Shown piece after piece: positions 1-6,436 of a DNA stretch of 7,267 nt; the first letter of the stretch is position 1, and every line of letters begins with the position of its first letter. The notes beneath the pieces were generated by a model. The model saw only the letters and a program-made list of their open reading frames with translations. It did not search any database and had not been told where the DNA came from. The DNA is from an uncultured Bacilli bacterium (GTDB taxonomy: Bacteria > Bacillota_I > Bacilli_A > RFN20 > CAG-826), in assembly GCA_944358755.1 (NCBI GenBank), contig CALVRY010000057.1, positions 1 to 7,267 on the forward strand. The letters are read 5' to 3'. The translations under genes were made by a program, and so were the position numbers.

Positions 1-2330
1 CTTTTTGCAAATTCTCTAACTTGATATTGTGATGATTGAAGTTCTGGAAGATATCTTCTTCTATGGAACATGGTTTCAGCATATCCTTTTTCAGTCGCTT
101 CATCGATTAAATGATTTAGGAAATTTTTAATTTCAGGGAAAGCCTGATAGAAATTTTTGATGATTTCTTTAGCTTCATTAATCGAACAACCAAGTTGTTC
201 ACTTAATCCAAAATCACTAATTCCATAAACTATTCCAAAATTTACTGTTTTTGCTTGTCTTCTTTCATCACTTGTTGGTGCACGGTCTAAATTAAAAATC
301 TTTTTTGCTGTTGAAGCGTGTACGTCTTCATCATTGTTGAAAAATTCAATCATGCTTTTTGCGTCTGATAGATGAGCGAGAATTCTAAGTTCGATTTGCG
401 AATAATCAAGTGACAAAATAGATAAATTTTCTTCTTTATAGAAGAAAGCTTTTCTAATTTGTTTGCCTTCTTCATTTCGAGTTGAAATATTTTGCAAATT
501 AGGTTCGCTAGAAGAAAGTCGGCCAGTAGTAGTTAAAGCTTGGTTAAAAGTGGAATGAACTTTTCCATCTTCATGAATATAAGGAATAAGTCCATCAACG
601 TAAGTAGAAATTATTTTTGCATATTTTCGATATTCAAGAATCTTTGAAATAATTGGATGTTCATCGACTAAAGTTTCAAGATAATCAACACTAGTTGAGC
701 CTTTTTTGTTTCCCTTTAAGCCAAGTTTAGTAAACAAAATTTGAGAAACTTGTTTTGGTGAATTAATATTAAAATCTTCACCAGCTAATTCGTGTATTTC
801 TTTAGTTAGTTCATCAAGTTTTGCTTGATAGATGGATTTAAAAGAAAGAAGTGTATCTTTATCTAGTGGAAAACCTTCAAGTTCCATGTCACAAAGAACA
901 ATAGTTAAAGGTTGTTCGATATCAATTAAAAGATTATATTGTCCTCTTTCTTCAAGTTTTCCTTTGATTTCTTCATATAATTCTTTGATGTAATAAGCAG
1001 TAGCTACGCTAATTTCCTTATTTGAATCTGCGAAAAGAAGATCTTTTTTAGTTGCGTAACTTATATCAATTGAATAAGTGTTTAAAAGTGTTTCGATGTC
1101 ATTTTTTATTGAGGAATCAAGTAAGTAATTAGCTAAAAGTAAGTCAAAATATAAGCCATTAATTTCGATATTATTCTTCAACAAAATATAACGATTTTTC
1201 TTAAAATCAAAAGCGAATTTTTTGATGTTTTCATCTTTTAATACGTCGAGTAGCTTTGTATCTTTTAATAAATTTTCTTTAGTAATGTAATAAACTTTTT
1301 CATTAACTCTAAAAGATAAGCCAAACATTTCAGCGTCATGATAATTTACATTTTCGGCATCAACATCAATTGCAATTTTATCATTAAAATTTATATTGTT
1401 TGTATCAAAAACCTCACAAAACTCAACTCTTTTACTAATTTTTTCCTCAATTTTAAGGTTTTTAGGAAGTTTAGAAACAAGATTTTTGAATTCATATTTT
1501 GTAGCGAATTCGCTAACAGAATTAAATTTATAACCATTATAAATTACATCATTTATTGAAATAGGAATTTCGGCATCCTTTGCAATTATTGCAAGATGTT
1601 TACACATTCTTCCATTTTCTTGATAATCAATAATGTTTTGTCCAACTTTAGTTTTTGTGTTGGCGTTTAAGATGATATTTTCTAAATCGCCAAAAGAAGC
1701 AATTAGTTGTTTTGCGGTTTTATCGCCAACTCCTGGTATACCTTTTAAATTATCTGAATCATCACCCCTTAATCCTTTATAATCAGTGATTTGAATTGGT
1801 TCAAATCCCCATTCTTCTTTAAAAGAAGTTGGAGTCATTTCTTTAATATCTTTTAGACCTTTTTTGATGAGTTCGATGGTAATATTTTCGTCGATTAATT
1901 GTAAATAATCTTTATCGCTAGTATAAATATAAACTTTATATCCATCTTTTTCGGCTTTATTTGCGATTACTCCGCAAATGTCGTCAGCTTCAAGTTCGTC
2001 ACATTCATAATGAGTAATGTTTAATTTATCCAAAAATTCACGAGCAATAGGGAATTGAGTGATTAGTTCTTCAGGTAAAGCAGGACGATTCGCCTTATAA
2101 TCTTTATATTCTTTGTGCCTAAAAGTTTTTTTGCCAGCATCAAAAGCAACAAAAATTCCATCTCCTTTTTTGATGTTACCAAGAAGAGAAGTAATCATAT
2201 TTGAAAAAGCAAAAATAGCATTTGTTGCTTGCCCACTTTTTGTTCTCATAACATTATTTGGATCATAATAAGTTGCATAAAATGCCCTAAATAATAAACT
2301 ATTTCCATCAATTACTATAATTTTTGCCAT
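1..2330 (-). CDS. polA: DNA polymerase I, N-terminal 776 residues (3' end cut by window edge)
   Basis: Pol I fills gaps and removes RNA primers and damaged DNA in the cytoplasm. My translation from the ATG at 2328-2330 runs unbroken for 776 codons to the window edge. The 5'-3' exonuclease (FEN) domain, about residues 1-290, has D8-G9-N10, D64 in VAFDAG, SDKD with D139/D141, GDDSDN with D190/D191/D193, and a helix-hairpin-helix GIPGVGDKTA; it looks active. The 3'-5' exonuclease-like domain (about 315-460) looks dead: D322 is kept, but the partner acid is D324, the E. coli D424 position is N379, and the third motif (440-449) has no acidic residue. The polymerase domain has TGR (R604), motif A DYSQIELR (D642) and the O-helix R690, K694, F698, Y702. 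The protein stops just before the RAxMN segment; motif C (HDE) lies outside. Family length is about 850-930 residues. It follows dnaE by 1 nt, so it is probably translated from the same message. The assignment is very secure. Confidence 0.97.
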   Translation of the reverse strand, partial: MAKIIVIDGNSLLFRAFYATYYDPNNVMRTKSGQATNAIFAFSNMITSLLGNIKKGDGIFVAFDAGKKTFRHKEYKDYKANRPALPEELITQFPIAREFLDKLNITHYECDELEADDICGVIANKAEKDGYKVYIYTSDKDYLQLIDENITIELIKKGLKDIKEMTPTSFKEEWGFEPIQITDYKGLRGDDSDNLKGIPGVGDKTAKQLIASFGDLENIILNANTKTKVGQNIIDYQENGRMCKHLAIIAKDAEIPISINDVIYNGYKFNSVSEFATKYEFKNLVSKLPKNLKIEEKISKRVEFCEVFDTNNINFNDKIAIDVDAENVNYHDAEMFGLSFRVNEKVYYITKENLLKDTKLLDVLKDENIKKFAFDFKKNRYILLKNNIEINGLYFDLLLANYLLDSSIKNDIETLLNTYSIDISYATKKDLLFADSNKEISVATAYYIKELYEEIKGKLEERGQYNLLIDIEQPLTIVLCDMELEGFPLDKDTLLSFKSIYQAKLDELTKEIHELAGEDFNINSPKQVSQILFTKLGLKGNKKGSTSVDYLETLVDEHPIISKILEYRKYAKIISTYVDGLIPYIHEDGKVHSTFNQALTTTGRLSSSEPNLQNISTRNEEGKQIRKAFFYKEENLSILSLDYSQIELRILAHLSDAKSMIEFFNNDEDVHASTAKKIFNLDRAPTSDERRQAKTVNFGIVYGISDFGLSEQLGCSINEAKEIIKNFYQAFPEIKNFLNHLIDEATEKGYAETMFHRRRYLPELQSSQYQVREFAK

Positions 2331-2331
2331 A

Positions 2332-5300
2332 TTAAATTGCCTTCACACTTCCTACGAGGAAACTTCCTCTATTATTTCTGATTTCATATCTTCCAGTTAA
2401 AACAAGAATTTTATTTGTGTCAATTTGGCCAACAGAGGTTGCCCAAATTGAAGAGAAAAATGTTGTATCTACTTCACCGGTTTCATCAAATATTGTAACA
2501 AAAGCCATTGGTTTTCCTTTGTCTTTGCCATTTTTTACAACAATATTTTTAATTGAACGCACAATTCCGACAATGGTAGTGGTTTGCCCGTTAATTAAGT
2601 TTCCAATTTCGGTTCGTTTTAAATTTTTAAGTTCATCTGGAAGGTGATTAAGTGGAGAATCACTAATCATCACGCCAAGTACAGCGCATTCATTATCGAG
2701 TCGCTCCATAGGATCATCGATACAATCAGGAATTCGATATTCCATTCCAAAGTCGTTTAAGAGTTTGCCTTCTTGTGCCTTAACAATATTTGCATATTGA
2801 ATGGCATTCGGAATCGACATTTTTAGTGCTTTTCTATTTGAATACAAAGTATCAAAAGCGCCAGCATCAATTAATTTAGATAAGATAGTATCCGAAATTT
2901 TGTCTTCTGAGTAAGTCATTCTAACTACAAAATTGATGAAAGAGTCAAATTTTCCATTTTCTTCGCGCTCTTTTAATATGGCAAGAACTGTTTTGGTTTG
3001 TAGTCCACTAATGCCAAGAAGTGGCATAAGTAAGCCGTTTTCCCGCATTTCAAAACGTAAAGTAGATTCATTGATATTTGGCAAAAAGACCTTTAAATTA
3101 GAGCGACGAATTTCAGCAAGATACCTAGAAAATTTAGTATCGTTACTACCATATTGTTGATCTAAAATTGCGCAATAAAATTCAATTGGATAGTTAGCTT
3201 TAAGATAAGCTTCTTTACAAGCAATCATTGCATAGCACACAGCATGCGACTTATTAAATCCATAATTGGCAAATTTTAAAATTTGTTCAAAAAGTGTATT
3301 AGCTTCTACGCCATTGTGCCCGTTTTTTACACTTCCTTTAATGAATTTTTGTTTCATTTCAAGAAGCTCATGACGATCTTTTTTACTAATTGCTTTTCTA
3401 AAAATATCGGCTTCACTAAATGTAAAAGAAGCATAAGCTTGAGCAATCTGCATAATTTGTTCTTGATAAACGATAATTCCATAAGTTTCTTTTAAGATAG
3501 GTTCAAGAGTTTTTGAAAGATAAGTTATTCTTTCTTGACCATGTTTTCTTTTTGAAAAAGAAGGGATGAATTGCATTGGACCAGGTCTATCTAAAGAAAT
3601 GGTAGCAACCACATCTAAAAAAGAAGATGGTTTGATGTTTACTATTGCATTATATGCAGCGCTTGTGTCAAGTTGAAAAATACCCATGGTTTTAAATTCA
3701 CTAATTAATTTAAAAATTTCTGGTGTATCATATGGAATTTCTTCCATTTTTAAGTGAGTTTTGCGGGTTTTTTCAATGATTTTAAGGCAATTATCAATAA
3801 CTGTTAGGTTAGATAAACCTAAAATATCCATTTTTAGAAAGCCTTGTTTTTCAAGATAATTTTTCTCGTATTGAGTGATTAATTCTTGCTCGCCTTCGTA
3901 GTCAACAGGAATGTGGTCAAATAATTCATCATTATTTAAAATGACGCCTGCTGCATGTAATCCTCTTTGTCGAGGCAATCCTTCAATATAATGTGCCTTA
4001 TCAAAAATAAATTTAAAATCAATATCGCTATCAACGGCATTTTTGAAAGCAGGAATATTTTCATAGGCATAATCTAAAGAGAAATTTTTGCTATTTTCAT
4101 CTTTGAAATTGTTAGGAATAGTTTTAGAAAGTTCGCCAATAAAAGAAGCAGGGAAGCCATAAACTCTACCGACATCTCTTAAAGCTTGTTTTGCTGCAAT
4201 TGTTTGAAATGCGCAAACTCTTGCAACTTTTTTATATCCATATTTATCGATTAAATAGCGGATAATTTCTTCTCTTCTAATATCTGAAATATCAATATCA
4301 ATATCAGGTAAAGAATTTCTTTTAGCGTTTAAAAATCTCTCAAAAAGAAGGTTATATTTAATAGGATCAACATCTGTAATTCCTAGGCAATATGAGATTA
4401 AGCTACCAGCAGCAGATCCTCTTCCTGGGCCAACTGGAATATTGTTATTTTTTGCAAAATTTACATAATCTTGCACAACTAAGAAATAGTTAATATAACC
4501 GAGTTTTTTAATTGTTTGATATTCGTAATTTAGTCTATTTTTATAGATTGGATTATTTAAATCAACACCAAGTTTGTTGGCGCCTTTTTTGATTAAATCA
4601 ACAAAATAATCTCTTGTTTCATCTTCGTTTTTTTCAAGATAATGAATTAATTCACCACGTTTCTCGTTAAAATTAAATTCAATTAAATTCTTTATTTTTT
4701 CACAATCTTTAAGTTCAAGAGGAGTGTAGAACTTTAAGATTTCTTCTTTTGTTTTGAAAAAGTAGTGCGAATCTAATGGATTGGTATTTTGTTCAATTGT
4801 TGTATTTAATCTAATCGCATCTAATATGTTTATAACAATTGCATCTTCCTTTTTTAGATATCTAATATAAGGAAAAGCGATGGTTTCGTAATTATATTTA
4901 ATAGCAAAATCACGAATTAAATTTACATGGCTAATTTGCTCTTTTTGATAGACTTCTATACCTATGAAAAGGTGCGTGAAAACTTTGGAAAGTTTTAACA
5001 TTTCAAGTCTTAAATCATCATTTACCTGGTTAAATATTTCGTTATAACCTATAGGCAAAACACATATTAAACCTTCTAAATAAGGCAAAATCTCTGCAAA
5101 ACTCAATTCTTTTCCTAAATTCTTTTCACGTGAAACAAGTGAAGTTATATGCGAAAGATTTTTGTATCCAATTTCATTTTGTACAAAAAAAGTGAAAAAA
5201 TATTTTTCACATTTTACATCCATTCCAACAATTGGAAAGATATTATTTTCTTTAGCATATTCAATAAATTCAGGTACGCCATACATTACGTTTAAATCAG

Positions 5301-5415
5301 CAAGGCCAAGCTCTTCATATCCGCAATCTTTTGCCATCTTAAAAAGATTCTTGAAAAGAATTCCACTTTTTAAAAAAGAATAACCGCTACGAATATGAAG
5401 AGGAATGAAAGCCAT
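2332..5415 (-). CDS. dnaE: DNA polymerase III alpha subunit, DnaE type (complete, 1027 aa)
   Basis: This is a replicative C-family DNA polymerase. In Firmicutes that also carry PolC, DnaE extends RNA primers before hand-off. An N-terminal PHP domain (about 1-200) is followed by the polymerase core: GPGRGSAAGSL (329-339), PDIDID with catalytic D371 and D373, GLPRQRGLHAAG (479-490), KMDILGL with the third catalytic D530, SLDRPGPM (607-614), YQEQIM (650-655), FRKAISKK (672-679) and FNKSHA (720-725). A helix-hairpin-helix region (about 795-831, GISGLQTKT) and a C-terminal OB fold (about 945-1027) complete it. PHP metal ligands are eroded: the usual HxH is H7-I-R9 and the usual TDH is A39-D40-L41. 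At 1027 residues it is slightly shorter than Bacillus or Staphylococcus DnaE. The start codon overlaps the nrnA stop in a TAATG, and an AGG lies 6 nt upstream. PolC is not in the window, so whether this is the main or the secondary replicase cannot be told here. Confidence 0.96.
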   Translation of the reverse strand: MAFIPLHIRSGYSFLKSGILFKNLFKMAKDCGYEELGLADLNVMYGVPEFIEYAKENNIFPIVGMDVKCEKYFFTFFVQNEIGYKNLSHITSLVSREKNLGKELSFAEILPYLEGLICVLPIGYNEIFNQVNDDLRLEMLKLSKVFTHLFIGIEVYQKEQISHVNLIRDFAIKYNYETIAFPYIRYLKKEDAIVINILDAIRLNTTIEQNTNPLDSHYFFKTKEEILKFYTPLELKDCEKIKNLIEFNFNEKRGELIHYLEKNEDETRDYFVDLIKKGANKLGVDLNNPIYKNRLNYEYQTIKKLGYINYFLVVQDYVNFAKNNNIPVGPGRGSAAGSLISYCLGITDVDPIKYNLLFERFLNAKRNSLPDIDIDISDIRREEIIRYLIDKYGYKKVARVCAFQTIAAKQALRDVGRVYGFPASFIGELSKTIPNNFKDENSKNFSLDYAYENIPAFKNAVDSDIDFKFIFDKAHYIEGLPRQRGLHAAGVILNNDELFDHIPVDYEGEQELITQYEKNYLEKQGFLKMDILGLSNLTVIDNCLKIIEKTRKTHLKMEEIPYDTPEIFKLISEFKTMGIFQLDTSAAYNAIVNIKPSSFLDVVATISLDRPGPMQFIPSFSKRKHGQERITYLSKTLEPILKETYGIIVYQEQIMQIAQAYASFTFSEADIFRKAISKKDRHELLEMKQKFIKGSVKNGHNGVEANTLFEQILKFANYGFNKSHAVCYAMIACKEAYLKANYPIEFYCAILDQQYGSNDTKFSRYLAEIRRSNLKVFLPNINESTLRFEMRENGLLMPLLGISGLQTKTVLAILKEREENGKFDSFINFVVRMTYSEDKISDTILSKLIDAGAFDTLYSNRKALKMSIPNAIQYANIVKAQEGKLLNDFGMEYRIPDCIDDPMERLDNECAVLGVMISDSPLNHLPDELKNLKRTEIGNLINGQTTTIVGIVRSIKNIVVKNGKDKGKPMAFVTIFDETGEVDTTFFSSIWATSVGQIDTNKILVLTGRYEIRNNRGSFLVGSVKAI
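2340..2344 (-). promoter_or_regulatory. Ribosome binding site of polA, inside the end of dnaE
   Basis: On the minus strand GAAGG sits 9 nt before the polA ATG and lies within the last codons of dnaE. A second purine run, AGGAAG (2348-2353), lies farther upstream at 17 nt. The spacing supports the ATG at 2328-2330 as the real start. That start also puts the conserved IDGNSLLFRAF motif at the N-terminus, as expected for Pol I. Confidence 0.6.
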
Positions 5416-6422
5416 TATTTACCTGTTTTAATTAATTCATCGAGTCTATCGATAAACTTAGGAAGTTCAGTTAAATCTTTGATTTGGCAACCACTTGCTT
5501 GAGCGTGCCCACCACCTTTAAATTCACTTGCAACGCCATTAATTACATAATCTCTAGTTCTAATTGAGATTCTAAAACAAGGTTCAGTTACGTCTTCTGT
5601 AATTGAACACCAAATCTTAATTCCTTTAATATTAGAGAAAAGATTGACGTTTTCTTTACCTCTTTCGCAAGTTAAACCGAGATTATCTAAATCTTTTTGT
5701 GTTAAAACATAATATGCAACGCCTTCTGGAGAAAGTTTGTAATTATTTAAAATAAATTTGGTAACTTCTAAATCATCAACGTTTTTCTCATACATTAATG
5801 CATAAACATTAGTGATATTAATACCTTTACTGATTAATTCTGAAGCAATTTCAAAAGTATGTGGGGTGGTTGAAGAATATTGGAAACGACCGCTATCTCC
5901 AACAAGAGCAATATAAAGATAGCGAGCAGCAAGTTCGCTTAAATTGTAATTTTTAAAAGAAATAAGCATATTTGCGACAATTTCTGAAGCAGCAGCTTTG
6001 CTAGTATCAGTGATTGCAAGGTTAAAAATTTCATCGGTTACAGGGTGATGATCGATTTTAATTTTATATTTAGCTTTTTCAAAGCGGGGATCAGCGATTC
6101 TTTTTTTATCGCCAACATCGACAATAATTGCTAAAAAATCTCTTTCTTTAAACCAAGAATCATTAACTTTATCAGTTTCAGGAAAAAGTCCACGTGGCAT
6201 AAAAGTTACATGATTATCACCTAAAATTTTGACATCTTTTTCAGGAAAATTTTCTTTAATCCAGGTAGCGAGGCCATATTGAGTGCCTAAAGCATCAAAA
6301 TCTGGCATAATGTGCCTGAAAATAGCGATTTTTTTGTATCTCTTGATTTGAGAAATAACTCGAGAAGATTCCTTTTTGTGTTTATCGTTTTCGACTTTTA
6401 TGTTATTTATTTTTTGTGCCAT
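5415..6422 (-). CDS. nrnA: DHH/DHHA1 phosphoesterase, NrnA-type nanoRNase / pAp phosphatase
   Basis: Members of this family degrade 2-5 nt RNA fragments left by RNA turnover, and many also dephosphorylate 3'-phosphoadenosine 5'-phosphate (pAp). The 335-residue protein has all DHH motifs: RHIMPDFDA (H37, D41, D43), IVDVGD (D102), KIDHHP (D124, H125, H126) and VGDSGRF (D176). The DHHA1 substrate-binding domain ends in FKGGGHAQASG (G303-H306). The complete Mn-binding set implies an active enzyme. From recall it matches B. subtilis NrnA along its length (RPDPDAYGSQ, MKIDHHP, GIVGDTGRF, NGGGHPLASG equivalents). The N-terminus carries roughly 15-20 extra, lysine-rich residues before the fold. The ATG at 6420-6422 is supported by AAAGGA 8 nt upstream, and no other good start lies before motif I. 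It sits 12 nt after ackA and overlaps dnaE by 1 nt. A cyclic-di-AMP phosphodiesterase (GdpP type) is unlikely: there are no membrane, PAS or GGDEF segments. Confidence 0.88.
   Translation of the reverse strand: MAQKINNIKVENDKHKKESSRVISQIKRYKKIAIFRHIMPDFDALGTQYGLATWIKENFPEKDVKILGDNHVTFMPRGLFPETDKVNDSWFKERDFLAIIVDVGDKKRIADPRFEKAKYKIKIDHHPVTDEIFNLAITDTSKAAASEIVANMLISFKNYNLSELAARYLYIALVGDSGRFQYSSTTPHTFEIASELISKGINITNVYALMYEKNVDDLEVTKFILNNYKLSPEGVAYYVLTQKDLDNLGLTCERGKENVNLFSNIKGIKIWCSITEDVTEPCFRISIRTRDYVINGVASEFKGGGHAQASGCQIKDLTELPKFIDRLDELIKTGK
5422..5424 (-). promoter_or_regulatory. Short Shine-Dalgarno for dnaE with TAATG stop-start overlap
   Basis: On the minus strand the nrnA end reads ACAGGTAAATAATGG: AGG, a 6-nt spacer, then TAATG, in which the last A of the nrnA TAA stop is the first A of the dnaE ATG (position 5415). 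This arrangement is typical of translational coupling, where ribosomes ending nrnA restart on dnaE. The Shine-Dalgarno itself is short, which fits dependence on coupling. Coupling is an inference from the layout. Confidence 0.55.
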
Positions 6423-6430
6423 TAGTTAAT

Positions 6431-6436
6431 TCCTTT
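6431..6436 (-). promoter_or_regulatory. Ribosome binding site of nrnA, overlapping the ackA stop codon
   Basis: On the minus strand AAAGGA lies 8 nt before the nrnA ATG and shares two bases with the ackA TAA (6435-6437). It is the best Shine-Dalgarno of the three visible here and fixes the nrnA start. The 12-nt intergenic gap holds no promoter and no terminator hairpin, so nrnA is read through from ackA. Confidence 0.7.

Noticed and set aside
1338..1559. Open frame of 73 codons on the plus strand
   Set aside because: It lies antisense to polA in the exonuclease-like domain, is rich in Ile/Phe/Asn as expected from complementing AT-rich codons, and has no recognisable domain. The same holds for short plus-strand frames at 2417-2647, 2933-3160, 3283-3495, 5162-5383 and 6703-6888.
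4281..4306. Short tandem-like repeat of ATATCA units
   Set aside because: On the coding strand it encodes the catalytic PDIDID and following IS-DI residues of DnaE; the repetition comes from the protein motif with AT-rich codons.
5125..5134. Palindrome TTCACGTGAA
   Set aside because: It is a single copy within dnaE coding sequence, far from any gene start; nothing supports an operator role.
5192..5210. Perfect inverted repeat with 8-bp arms and a 3-nt loop (GTGAAAAA / TTTTTCAC)
   Set aside because: It lies inside the dnaE PHP coding region (a run of Lys, Tyr and Phe codons), the arms are mostly A-T, and it is not at a gene end, so chance in AT-rich DNA is the best explanation.
5415..6422. 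The DHH protein as RecJ, GdpP or an inorganic pyrophosphatase
   Set aside because: It is too short for RecJ and lacks its OB domain, lacks the membrane/PAS/GGDEF parts of GdpP, and has the DHHA1 GGGH motif rather than the DHHA2 domain of family II pyrophosphatases.
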